A stretch of DNA of 64,000 nt from Oscillospiraceae bacterium. Its GTDB lineage: Bacteria; Bacillota; Clostridia; Oscillospirales; Acutalibacteraceae. The notes beneath the pieces were generated by a model. The model saw only the letters and a program-made list of their open reading frames with translations, was not told where the DNA came from and did not search any database. A program made the translations under genes and the position numbers. Positions 17,875 to 25,570 of the stretch are shown here, in pieces (position 1 is the first letter of the stretch; each line of letters begins with the position of its first letter). The DNA lies in NCBI GenBank assembly GCA_015065545.1, contig SVQA01000002.1, forward strand, positions 62,001 through 126,000, in the 5' to 3' direction.

Positions 17875-18300
17875 ATGATTTGTAAGGTTTGCGGTATAGA
17901 AAATCCCGAAGGCAGCGTTGTTTGCAGAATATGTGGTTCGACTTTTTTAGCAGGAGCACCAGGCTATGATGCTCCTGTCAGCAAGGAGGAGTTTCTGGCA
18001 ACCTCAGATAAGTGGCTGAGCGAAAAAGAATATCTGGAAGCTCAGCAGAAGTCGAAAGAAACCCGGCTGAATATTCCGATATTGATTGCGTTTATTATTG
18101 TAATGATCTTTTTGCCCTTGCCTTTTTTTGATGTCAGTGTGGGCTTTAAATGGGGCGTGTTTATTGCGGTCTGTGTTAACAATTTCGTTATAGACTTGAT
18201 TTTCGGAAGTATAAAAGTGGCTTCCAAAAACTCTTATCTGGCAAATATCAAGCGCCGAGAAGACGAAGTTTATCAGGAATACCTGAGAAATTTTAAGTAA
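17875..18300 (+). CDS. Second zinc-ribbon membrane protein
   Basis: The 141 residues have the same layout as the preceding gene: a zinc ribbon (CKVCGIENPEGSVVCRICG, residues 3-21), a linker with basic and acidic residues, two hydrophobic helices (about 64-82 and 88-110), and a short charged tail ending YLRNFK. AAAGGAG precedes the ATG. The pair is probably co-transcribed and paralogous. No function is known. Confidence 0.75.
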   Translation: MICKVCGIENPEGSVVCRICGSTFLAGAPGYDAPVSKEEFLATSDKWLSEKEYLEAQQKSKETRLNIPILIAFIIVMIFLPLPFFDVSVGFKWGVFIAVCVNNFVIDLIFGSIKVASKNSYLANIKRREDEVYQEYLRNFK

Positions 18301-18328
18301 AGATATGTTTTTCAGAAAATGAAAATGC

Positions 18329-18362
18329 AAAAGCCGTAGGTGAAAACCTACGGCTTTTAAGT
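18329..18362. terminator. Bidirectional terminator between convergent genes
   Basis: A perfect 12-bp stem (18329-18340 with 18347-18358) flanked by A- and T-runs. It sits between the zinc-ribbon pair (plus) and the RHH gene (minus) and can serve both. Confidence 0.85.
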
Positions 18363-18536
18363 TTATTTATCTTCTTCTAAACTTTCGAGAGCAGCGCGGA
18401 CAGCGGATATTACAAAAGCGGAAAAAGTGCAATCCTTACCTTTGATAGTATTTTCAACCTGTTCTATAATATCATTTGGAAATCTGATGGTTTTGTTGGT
18501 TGTAGGCGGAATAGATGGTATTTGAAATTTTGCCAT
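18363..18536 (-). CDS. Small ribbon-helix-helix DNA-binding protein
   Basis: I translated this 57-residue gene by hand; it is short enough to be missed by length cut-offs. The protein begins MAKFQIPSIPPTTNKTIRFP. The strand TNKTIRFP, the helix NDIIEQVENTIKG, and a second helix with CTFSAFVISAVRAALESLEE form a classic ribbon-helix-helix fold, as in small repressors and antitoxins. GAGGTAA lies 6 bp before the ATG. Upstream are two inverted repeats and an outward promoter, so autoregulation is likely. No toxin-like partner of normal size is next to it. Confidence 0.8.
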   Translation of the reverse strand: MAKFQIPSIPPTTNKTIRFPNDIIEQVENTIKGKDCTFSAFVISAVRAALESLEEDK

Positions 18537-18553
18537 AAGTTACCTCGAAATAC

Positions 18554-18582
18554 TTTTGTATTGCTTTTAGTTTAATACAAAA
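18554..18582. promoter_or_regulatory. Inverted repeat, candidate operator of the RHH protein
   Basis: TTTTGTATT (18554-18562) and AATACAAAA (18574-18582) form a perfect 9-bp inverted repeat with an 11-bp spacer, starting 18 bp upstream of the RHH start codon. A related half-site, GCAATACAT, recurs at 18602-18610. RHH proteins usually bind such repeats as pairs of dimers. Confidence 0.5.
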
Positions 18583-18591
18583 ACAAGATAA

Positions 18592-18622
18592 ATTATGCAT
18601 TGCAATACATAATTGGTATAAT
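18592..18622 (+). promoter_or_regulatory. Second inverted repeat overlapping an extended -10 promoter
   Basis: ATTATG (18592-18597) and CATAAT (18608-18613) form an inverted repeat. TATAAT (18617-18622) follows, preceded by TG at 18614-18615, giving an extended -10 promoter that needs no strong -35 box. Binding of the RHH protein here would block rightward transcription. Confidence 0.45.
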
Positions 18623-18638
18623 ATTATTGGAGATTTAT

Positions 18639-18680
18639 ATGGCAGAATATTGTTTTAATCACAAAAACCCCTGCTTATAA
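18639..18680 (+). CDS. Possible 13-residue micro-ORF
   Basis: MAEYCFNHKNPCL, with GGAG 6 bp upstream (18629-18632) and an extended -10 promoter about 17 bp before it. Its last codons run into the following terminator hairpin, and the stop codon is in the loop. The predicted transcript is only about 60 nt. It may be a true peptide, a leader-like element, or chance. The promoter-RBS-ORF-terminator arrangement is the only support. Confidence 0.3.
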   Translation: MAEYCFNHKNPCL

Positions 18681-18691
18681 CAGGGGTTTTT
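18663..18691. terminator. Strong bidirectional hairpin terminator
   Basis: A perfect 11-bp stem (18663-18673 with 18681-18691), a 7-nt loop and A/T-runs on both sides. It terminates the stn operon on the minus strand and the predicted micro-transcript on the plus strand. Confidence 0.9.
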
Positions 18692-18702
18692 ATACATACA
18701 AC

Positions 18703-20733
18703 TTATTTAAGAATTTTAAGTGCGCCTGTGGGACAAGCTTCGGCACATTTACGGCAGGTCATGCAGCAGGCAATGGTATCTGCATTGTTGAACTCGGGCT
18801 TGATAACAGTATCAAAGCCTCTGCCCACAAAGCCGAGAATACCTTTTTTTGCAACCTCATCGCAAACTCGAACGCAAAGACCGCAGAGAATACATTTGTC
18901 CTGATTACGCTCGATGGAAACAAGATCGCTTTCCAGGAATCCCTTGTGAAGCTCACCCATAAAACGAGAGGGGTTTATTGTGTAGCGGTTAGCGTGGCGG
19001 ATAAGAGAGCAATCCTCGTAATCGTGGCAACCACATTCAAGACAACGCCTTGCCTCGTTTCTTGCTACTTCCTCACAGAAGCCCAGATTGATTTCCTTAA
19101 AGTCGTGCTTTCTCTCCTCGGCACTTCTGCAGGGCATCTTTGCTCGGGGCAGTTTCTCTCTGTCTGCAAAATCTTCTTCGGTAACGGTTTTCTTTGATAC
19201 AAAGGGTGCGAAGTAAGGAATACAGTCGCCTTTGAGGAAGCTGTCGATAACTTCGGAAGCCTTCTGTGCTTCGCCGATAGCAGCGATTGCAATTGAAGCA
19301 CCGCGGTTTGTGGCATCACCTACAGCAAAAACTGAAGGGAGATTTGTGCGGAATGTGTATTCATCGGCACTGATAATACCGCGATTGTTAAGCTCAAGAC
19401 TCTCAAAGCCATGAACGTTTACCTTCTGACCGATAGCGGCAATAACGGTATCAACATCAAGGTATCTGAACTCGCCTTCTTTTGCAACAGGAGAGCGACG
19501 GCCTGATTCATCAGGCTCGCCCAGCTCCATAACCTGAAGCTTAACCTGAGTTATCTTGCCATCCTCGCCCAGATACTCGTCGGGGTTTGTAAGGAAGAGA
19601 AACTCTACTCCCTCTTCCATAGCTTCTTCTATCTCAATATCTTCCGCAGGCATTTCTGCCCTTGTTCTGCGGTAGATAACATAAACGTTTTCTGCACCCA
19701 GTCGCACAGCTGTACGGCAAGCATCCATGGCGGTGTTGCCGCCGCCAACAACAGCAACGTTCTTGCCTATGTTTATTTCTTCGCCAAGAGATACTTTTCG
19801 AAGGAAGTCAATACCGCCGATTACACCCTCAAGCTCCTCGCCTTTTGTGCGGGTGCTCATTGAGTTCCAAGCGCCGATGGCAACTAAGGTTGCGTCAAAG
19901 CTTTGATTGATTTCTTCAAAAGTAATATCCTTGCCGATTTTGATGTTGTTCTTCATCTCAACTCCCAGAGCCTCAATGAGAGCAATCTCTTTGTCGAGGA
20001 CAGCTTTGGGCAGACGGTATTCGGGGATACCATAGCGGAGCATACCGCCCATCTTGGGCATTGCATCAAAAATGGTTACCTTGTGACCCTTGATTGCAAG
20101 AAAGTTTGCGGCAGTAAGACCTGCAGGGCCGCCGCCGATTACAGCAACCGACTTGCCTGTGGGCTCTGCTACATCGGGTTTATAAGGATTATCAGAAGCA
20201 AGGTCGTTGTCTGCGGCAAAGTATTTGAGAAAAGCTATGGAAAGGGGCTCTTCAACAAGTGCTCTGCGGCAGGCTGTTTCGCAGGGATGAGGACAAACTC
20301 TGCCGATAGAGGCAGGAAGGGGCAGTTTTTCTTTAATTATTTTAACTGCTTCTCTGTCGTCACCCTCGGCAATTTTCTTTACATAACCCTGACAGTTGGT
20401 GCCTGCAGGACAGTTAAGTACGCAAGGACCAAGGCAGTCGCCTTTGTGGTCGCTCATAAGAAGCTCCAAAGCAACACGTCTTGCTTTTACTACTCTCTCG
20501 GATTCGGTGTTTACTACCATACCTTCGGAAACAGTAGCACTGCAAGCACGCAGGAGCTTCGGGATACCTTCTGCTTCTACAACACAAAGTCCGCAAGCGC
20601 CGAAAACCTTAACACTTTCGTGATGGCAGAGTGTGGGGATTTCAATACCAGCATTCTTTGCGGCGGTGAGGATTGTGTCACCCTTATGAGCGGTAATTTC
20701 TGTTCCGTTAATTGTAAGTTTAATTTCGTTCAT
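18703..20733 (-). CDS. stnA: Transhydrogenase subunit StnA-like (NuoG-type 2Fe-2S domain fused to NfnB/GltD-type flavoprotein)
   Basis: This 676-residue protein is a fusion. Residues 1-75 form a plant-type [2Fe-2S] domain with C36, C47, C50 and C64. Residues 90-160 are the Cys-rich GltD/NfnB linker (C100, C104, C108, C147, C151, C155). Residues 196-480 hold an FAD site (VAVIGGGPAGLTAANFLA) and an NADPH site (VAVVGGGNTAMDACRTAV). The tail has two [4Fe-4S] motifs (CILCGLCVRVC, CMTCRKCAEACP). There is no hydrogenase H-cluster, so it is not HydA. With the next two genes it matches the Sporomusa-type bifurcating transhydrogenase, which couples NADH, NADPH and ferredoxin. Confidence 0.8.
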   Translation of the reverse strand: MNEIKLTINGTEITAHKGDTILTAAKNAGIEIPTLCHHESVKVFGACGLCVVEAEGIPKLLRACSATVSEGMVVNTESERVVKARRVALELLMSDHKGDCLGPCVLNCPAGTNCQGYVKKIAEGDDREAVKIIKEKLPLPASIGRVCPHPCETACRRALVEEPLSIAFLKYFAADNDLASDNPYKPDVAEPTGKSVAVIGGGPAGLTAANFLAIKGHKVTIFDAMPKMGGMLRYGIPEYRLPKAVLDKEIALIEALGVEMKNNIKIGKDITFEEINQSFDATLVAIGAWNSMSTRTKGEELEGVIGGIDFLRKVSLGEEINIGKNVAVVGGGNTAMDACRTAVRLGAENVYVIYRRTRAEMPAEDIEIEEAMEEGVEFLFLTNPDEYLGEDGKITQVKLQVMELGEPDESGRRSPVAKEGEFRYLDVDTVIAAIGQKVNVHGFESLELNNRGIISADEYTFRTNLPSVFAVGDATNRGASIAIAAIGEAQKASEVIDSFLKGDCIPYFAPFVSKKTVTEEDFADREKLPRAKMPCRSAEERKHDFKEINLGFCEEVARNEARRCLECGCHDYEDCSLIRHANRYTINPSRFMGELHKGFLESDLVSIERNQDKCILCGLCVRVCDEVAKKGILGFVGRGFDTVIKPEFNNADTIACCMTCRKCAEACPTGALKILK

Positions 20734-20745
20734 GGTGACACCTCC

Positions 20746-22494
20746 TTAAATAATTTTAACTGCAGAGAATTTGCAGGCGGTCTTGCACTGTCCGCACTTG
20801 ATACATATATCTTTGTCTATTTTGTGGGGGTTTTTAAGTGTTCCCTCAATAGCAGATACAGGACACTTTTTGGCACAAAGAGTACAGCCTCGGCAAGCCT
20901 CTTTGTCAATTTCGTAAGAAATAAGGTCTACGCACTCGTGTGCAGGACAATTCTTATCTATAATGTGAGCATCGTACTCGTTTCTGAAATAACGGATTGT
21001 GGTGAGTACAGGATTGGGTGCTGTCTGACCAAGACCGCAGAGTGCGCCGTCCTTGATAGCTTCGCAAAGCTCTGTTAGAAGTTCTACATCGCCTTCTTTA
21101 CCCTCGCCCTTTGTGATACGGGTAAGGATTTCCAGCATTCTTTTTGTTCCGATTCGGCAGGGTACACACTTACCGCAGCTTTCTTTTGCAGTAAAGTCGA
21201 GGAAGAATTTAGCCATAGCAACCATACAGGTGCTTTCATCCATAACAACCATACCGCCCGAGCCCATAATGGCACCTGTGGCACCGAGAGCTTTGTAGTC
21301 GATAACAGTATCAAGAAGTTCCTTGGGGATACATCCGCCGGAGGGACCGCCCATCTGTACAGCTTTAAACTCTTTGTCGTCCTTAATTCCGCCGCCGATG
21401 TTGTAGATAACCTCTCTGAGTGTCATACCCATTGGGATTTCTACAAGACCGCCCTTTTTGATTTTGCCTGTAAGGGCAAAAACCTTGGTGCCCTTGCTGT
21501 TTTCTGTGCCCATAGCGGAAAAGGCTTCACCGCCGTTGAGCAGAATCCAGGGAACATTCGCAAAGGTTTCAACGTTGTTTATGTTAGAGGGCTTCTGCCA
21601 GTAACCGCACTGTGCAGGGAAAGGAGGTTTGAGTCTGGGCATACCTCGGCTACCCTCAAGAGATTCGATAAGTGCGGTTTCTTCGCCGCAGACAAAGGCG
21701 CCGGCACCTGCCTTAATACGCATTTCGCAGGAGAAATCAGTGCCTAAAATATTTTTGCCCAAAAGACCCTTTTCTTTTGCCTGTGCAATTGCATTTTCAA
21801 GTCGCTTTATTGCAAGAGGATACTCGGCACGAACGTAAACCACTGCCTCTTTTGCGCCGATAGCGTAAGCACCGATGAGCATACCCTCGATGAGATTATG
21901 GGGGTCGCTTTCGATAACAGCTCTGTCCATAAATGCACCGGGATCACCCTCGTCAGCATTACAGATAAGATACTTTTCCTCGCCCTCGGACTGACGAGCG
22001 GCATTCCACTTGAACCATGTGGGAAAGCCTGCACCGCCTCTGCCTGCAAGACCGGAGGTTTTGATTGCCTCAATAACTTCTTCGGGGGTCATAGTTTTAA
22101 GAACTTTCTCGATAGCCTTGTAGCCATCGTCAGCCATGTATGCATCAATCTGAGTGGGGTCGATAACGCCGCAGTGACGCAGGGCAATTCTTGTCTGCTG
22201 AGAGAGGAAGCTTTCGTCATCTTCCTTTATAACAAGCTCTTTTACAAAAGAAAGGTCGCCGCTTTCTGCGGTTTTAACTATATTTTCTGCATCCTTTGAT
22301 GATACCCTTACAAGACGGGCAAAAAGCTTCTCGTTATCATAAAGGTCAACGATGGGTTCAAGATAGCACATACCGATACAGCCTGTAATTCCAAGCTCTG
22401 TGTTGTTTGAAAGCAGACTTTCGATAGCGTCATATACCTTCTGTGCGCCTGCGGCAATACCGCAAGAGCCACAGCCAACTATAATTTTCATCAC
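20746..22494 (-). CDS. stnB: Transhydrogenase subunit StnB-like (NuoF/HydB family)
   Basis: The 582-residue protein has an N-terminal thioredoxin-like [2Fe-2S] region (CGSCG and GCIGMC), and then the NuoF core with the NADH-binding GRGGAGFPTWFKW and FMN-site CNADEGDPGAFMDR. A [4Fe-4S] site SCGKCVPCRIGTKRM follows. Two extra ferredoxin clusters end the protein (CRGCTLCAKKCP, CIKCGQCKTACKF). This is the HydB/HndC layout, in which NADH is oxidised or formed at FMN, probably the bifurcating site. stnA follows 12 bp downstream and stnC overlaps its start by 4 bp. Confidence 0.85.
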   Translation of the reverse strand: MMKIIVGCGSCGIAAGAQKVYDAIESLLSNNTELGITGCIGMCYLEPIVDLYDNEKLFARLVRVSSKDAENIVKTAESGDLSFVKELVIKEDDESFLSQQTRIALRHCGVIDPTQIDAYMADDGYKAIEKVLKTMTPEEVIEAIKTSGLAGRGGAGFPTWFKWNAARQSEGEEKYLICNADEGDPGAFMDRAVIESDPHNLIEGMLIGAYAIGAKEAVVYVRAEYPLAIKRLENAIAQAKEKGLLGKNILGTDFSCEMRIKAGAGAFVCGEETALIESLEGSRGMPRLKPPFPAQCGYWQKPSNINNVETFANVPWILLNGGEAFSAMGTENSKGTKVFALTGKIKKGGLVEIPMGMTLREVIYNIGGGIKDDKEFKAVQMGGPSGGCIPKELLDTVIDYKALGATGAIMGSGGMVVMDESTCMVAMAKFFLDFTAKESCGKCVPCRIGTKRMLEILTRITKGEGKEGDVELLTELCEAIKDGALCGLGQTAPNPVLTTIRYFRNEYDAHIIDKNCPAHECVDLISYEIDKEACRGCTLCAKKCPVSAIEGTLKNPHKIDKDICIKCGQCKTACKFSAVKII

Positions 22495-22988
22495 TCTTCC
22501 CCCGCTTTCTTTTTAAGTTCATTCAAAATTGCGATTGCTTTTTCGGGAGTGAGTGAGCCGTAGGTTTCTTCGTTAATCATCATAACCGGAGAAAGCGAGC
22601 AACAACCAAGACAAGCAACGCACTTAAGTGTAAAGAGTCCGTCCTCGGTGGTTTCGCCGTCTTTTATTTGGAGCTCTTCGCAGATAGCGGCTTCAATTCT
22701 CTCGGAGCCGTTAACGTGGCAAGCTGTACCCTGACAAAGCATAATAAGATATTTGCCCACGGGCTTGAGTCTGAACTGAGTATAGAATGTAGCAACACCC
22801 ATAACCTTTGCGGGAGTGTTGCCTGTTTCTTTTGCCACGTGATAAATAACATCTGTGGGAAGGTATCCGTAAATATCTTGTGCTTTTTGAAGTATTGTGA
22901 TGAGTGAGCCTTTTACATCTTTATACTGTGAAAGAACACCGTTGAGAAGTGAAAGGTCGCTATGCTGATTTGAGCAGCAGCAATTCAT
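22491..22988 (-). CDS. stnC: Transhydrogenase subunit StnC-like (NuoE/HydC family)
   Basis: This is a 165-residue NuoE-type [2Fe-2S] protein. Residues typical of the family are present: DIYGYLPTDVIYHVAKETG, then CQGTACHVNG and CVACLGCCSLSP, whose four Cys bind the cluster. A Cys-rich start (NCCCSNQH) is unusual. It is the first gene of the minus-strand stnCBA operon, with a clear promoter upstream. Members of this family form the small NADH-module subunit in bifurcating hydrogenases and transhydrogenases. Confidence 0.87.
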   Translation of the reverse strand: MNCCCSNQHSDLSLLNGVLSQYKDVKGSLITILQKAQDIYGYLPTDVIYHVAKETGNTPAKVMGVATFYTQFRLKPVGKYLIMLCQGTACHVNGSERIEAAICEELQIKDGETTEDGLFTLKCVACLGCCSLSPVMMINEETYGSLTPEKAIAILNELKKKAGEE

Positions 22989-23024
22989 AAAAACACCTCT
23001 TTGAAAAATTTTTTCTAATATATA

Positions 23025-23053
23025 ATTTTACTACAAAAAGCACATATAATCAA
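23025..23053 (-). promoter_or_regulatory. Promoter of the stn operon
   Basis: On the minus strand TTGATT (23053-23048) and TAAAAT (23030-23025) are separated by 17 bp, about 40 bp upstream of stnC. Confidence 0.65.
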
Positions 23054-23129
23054 TGTTTATGCGACTTAATCCGCAGAGGAATTTGGAGGGAAAAATGGTA
23101 GATTTGCATAAATATTGACATTAAAAAGA

Positions 23130-23160
23130 AAACCGCCTGAAAAATCAGGCGGTTTAAAAA
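23130..23160. terminator. Terminator after the lipoprotein gene
   Basis: A perfect 11-bp stem (23130-23140 with 23145-23155) with a 4-nt loop and A/T-runs on both sides. It stops transcription of the minus-strand lipoprotein gene. Confidence 0.85.
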
Positions 23161-23166
23161 ATACAA

Positions 23167-24024
23167 TCAGTATTTATACGTGTTGTAGGATTCAAGCAGA
23201 AGCTTATACTGAGAGTCTGCATCAAGCTCAGCAAAGGCCTTGGAGTCGATAGCGCCATCGCCCTGACCGATAACTGTTTTGAACTCAAGAAGCATATTTG
23301 TGTTTTCTTTCTCGTAATTTTCGAGTGTTTGCAGATAGGTTTCTTCGGAAACGGAGCTTTTGTTTCCTTCCTCGTCAAAGATATTGTAGGTGATTGCGGC
23401 GTTTGCGTAATCTTCTCCGTCAAACTGAATGTCCAAAGACCAGAGGTTTCTGGCGTGAAGATTACCGTTTTCGTCCATATACATCTCGCCGATAACTGTT
23501 GAGGTGTTCAAACTGTCACTGCGGGAATAGTCGCTGGTCATAAAGCGGAATTCGCCTGTAGCGTTGTTTTTGTAGAGGTCGGGGTAGTCCATTCCGTTAA
23601 AATCACACTGATTCTCTTCATCTTTATCAGGGAAAGGAATCTCAACCACCGTGTTTGTATCCTTATCAATACGATAGAAGTTATTGTGGCTTATCTGTTT
23701 ATAGCCTGAAATTGTGGTTTTTACAAGTTCAAGTACTCCGTCAGAGTTAAAGTCAAGGAAAAGATAGCCGTACCACTGGGGTTGCTCAGAACTGTGTTTC
23801 CAGGTGTCTATATTGTCCATATAGATTTTAACAACATTCTCTGCTGTAAGCTCTCCCTCGGGTATATTGTTGGTTGTTGTGGGTGCAGTGGCTTCTGCGT
23901 CCCCAGTAGCTGTGATATTATTTGTAGATTCTTGAGCGGTTTCGGTGGAATCGCTTTTTGCACAGCCGCAGAAAACAGAAACAATAAGCAGTAAAGCAAA
24001 GATAATTAAAAGAGATTTTTTCAT
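23167..24024 (-). CDS. Putative lipoprotein
   Basis: This is a 285-residue secreted protein. It begins with a signal peptide (MKKSLLIIFALLLIVSVF) ending in a lipobox-like FCGC, with C21 as the likely lipidated residue. A low-complexity Thr/Ala/Asn linker (about 26-56) follows, as in surface-exposed lipoproteins. The mature part contains LFLDFNSDGVLELV, a Ca-binding-like or FG-GAP-like pattern, suggesting a small extracellular domain. No known family is recognised with confidence. It is transcribed alone. Confidence 0.75.
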   Translation of the reverse strand: MKKSLLIIFALLLIVSVFCGCAKSDSTETAQESTNNITATGDAEATAPTTTNNIPEGELTAENVVKIYMDNIDTWKHSSEQPQWYGYLFLDFNSDGVLELVKTTISGYKQISHNNFYRIDKDTNTVVEIPFPDKDEENQCDFNGMDYPDLYKNNATGEFRFMTSDYSRSDSLNTSTVIGEMYMDENGNLHARNLWSLDIQFDGEDYANAAITYNIFDEEGNKSSVSEETYLQTLENYEKENTNMLLEFKTVIGQGDGAIDSKAFAELDADSQYKLLLESYNTYKY

Positions 24025-24130
24025 AACAAGCTCCTTATGTTTTGGAAAATAAAAGCCATCCGAGCAAAAAACTCAAATGGCGATTTTGTAAGTTTTGGGC
24101 ATAGCTTCTCTATGCGTTTAAGAAGAAAAA

Positions 24131-24526
24131 TTATTTTAAAACCTTTCTCCAGTCAAGGTCGCCGCGGTTAAGTCCGTGGATAAGTACCTCAGCAGTAGCG
24201 ATGTTTGTTGCCACAGGGATGTTGTGCATATCGCAAAGACGCAGAAGATTCATATCGTTTGTCTCGGAGGGCTTGGGGTTGAGGGGGTCTCTGAAGAAGA
24301 GCAGCATATCAATCTCATTACAAGCGATTCGTGCAGCAATCTGCTGGCCGCCGCCCTGTGTGCCGCCGAGGAAGGTCTTTATTTCCAGACCGGTTGCCTC
24401 TGTAACCATTTTGCCGGTTGTACCTGTTGCAAGAATTGTGTGGTGACATAAAATTCCGCAGTAAGCAATGCAAAACTGTACCATCAATTCTTTCTTTTCA
24501 TCGTGTGCAATAATAGCGATATTCAT
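24131..24526 (-). CDS. mgsA: Methylglyoxal synthase
   Basis: MgsA converts dihydroxyacetone phosphate to methylglyoxal and phosphate, a bypass of lower glycolysis. The 131 residues begin MNIAIIAHDEKKELM and include ILATGTTGKMV, the catalytic-Asp region FRDPLNPKPSETND, and NIPVATNIATAE. The gene lies 78 bp downstream of minD on the same strand, and mgsA next to minD and mre genes is a common clostridial arrangement. Confidence 0.95.
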   Translation of the reverse strand: MNIAIIAHDEKKELMVQFCIAYCGILCHHTILATGTTGKMVTEATGLEIKTFLGGTQGGGQQIAARIACNEIDMLLFFRDPLNPKPSETNDMNLLRLCDMHNIPVATNIATAEVLIHGLNRGDLDWRKVLK

Positions 24527-24604
24527 AAATCTACCTCCGTTTCGCTATAATAAATCAAAAACCTAAAAACAAATAACACATACAAGGTATGCAGATATAA
24601 TAAA

Positions 24605-25354
24605 TTAAAGACCAAGAATTTTTTTTGCAAGAGGAGGATTAAAGCCCTCGATTCTTGCGGCAAGATTCTTAAATGCTTCCATTGAAGGCACGTTTTTTTG
24701 TCCGCTTTCGCCACGCTGAGCGATGGCAGCAATCATAACATCCTCGGGAACAATAGAGATTAACTGTGTTCCTGTGATGTCGATAAGTGCGTCAAGGTCG
24801 GAGTAAATCCCCAGCGCTCTGAATCTGTCGGGACAGAAACGGTTGATAACAAGCCGAGCATTATCGATACCCATTTCACAGAGCTTTCTTCTTATGTTGA
24901 GGCAGCCTCGCACACTTGTGGGCTCAGGGTTGATAACGATGAGAGCCATATCTGCAGCCGCAGCCGCTGCCTCAAAGCCTGAACCTGTGCCTGCAGGAGA
25001 GTCAATAAGGATGTAGTCATAATCTCCTTTGATTTCGTCTATAAGCTCCTTAAGAACCGATGGGCTTACCTCGTCGTCAGCAGAGAGTGCGGCAGGCATC
25101 ATATAAAGCCCATAGATATTCTGGGTAACATAGATAGCGGCAGATTTATCGCAACCGCCGCCAACAGCGTCAGAAACATCATAGATGAGTTCTTTTTCAA
25201 CACCGAGCATAAGGTCAACTCCGCGCATACCGCTGTCGCAATCTATAAGAAGAACTTTTTTATTCAGTTTTACCAGCGCTACCGCAAGTCCTACGGAAAC
25301 CGTAGATTTGCCGGTTCCTCCTTTGCCGGAGGCAAGCACAATAACTTTGCTCAT
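24605..25354 (-). CDS. minD: Septum site-determining protein MinD
   Basis: MinD is a membrane-binding ATPase that positions the division site with MinC. The 249 residues start MSKVIVLASGKGGTGKST, with the deviant Walker A; DCDSGMRGVDLMLG and YILIDSPAG follow. The C-terminus PPLAKKILGL can form a short amphipathic helix. The start is ATG 25354 with GAGGTA upstream; a longer frame to 25438 has no ribosome site. No minC or minE was found nearby. A terminator at 25532-25564 separates it from pbp2. Confidence 0.88.
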   Translation of the reverse strand: MSKVIVLASGKGGTGKSTVSVGLAVALVKLNKKVLLIDCDSGMRGVDLMLGVEKELIYDVSDAVGGGCDKSAAIYVTQNIYGLYMMPAALSADDEVSPSVLKELIDEIKGDYDYILIDSPAGTGSGFEAAAAAADMALIVINPEPTSVRGCLNIRRKLCEMGIDNARLVINRFCPDRFRALGIYSDLDALIDITGTQLISIVPEDVMIAAIAQRGESGQKNVPSMEAFKNLAARIEGFNPPLAKKILGL

Positions 25355-25531
25355 AAAACAGTACCTCATAGTTATTTTATCATAAAAAAGGATAATAGAC
25401 AAATATTTTTGATTTTTATGGTGTAAAAATATCGGCAAAATTTTTGGGCAGTTTCTACAAGGGGTAAAATTTTAAGAGCGGGTTTAGTACGAAATGCATA
25501 GTAAATATCGGAGGTTTATGCAGTTTGTATA

Positions 25532-25564
25532 AAAAAGAAAAAAGGAGAGCGAACTCTCCTTTTT
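25532..25564 (-). terminator. Terminator after the PBP2 gene
   Basis: On the minus strand a perfect 10-bp stem (25563-25554 with 25549-25540) with a TTCG tetraloop is followed by TTCTTTTTT. It ends the mreB-pbp2 transcript, so minD and mgsA need their own promoter. Confidence 0.85.
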
Positions 25565-25570
25565 AGAAAT

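Noticed and set aside
18363-18692. Classical toxin-antitoxin pair
   Set aside because: The RHH protein could be an antitoxin, but no toxin-sized gene is adjacent. The 13-residue ORF is not a known toxin type, so only an uncertain regulatory locus is reported.
19903-21078. A 391-residue plus-strand frame opposite stnA and stnB
   Set aside because: It is antisense to two well-supported genes, has a low-complexity Cys/Phe/Asn composition and matches no family. It is an artefact of codon use.
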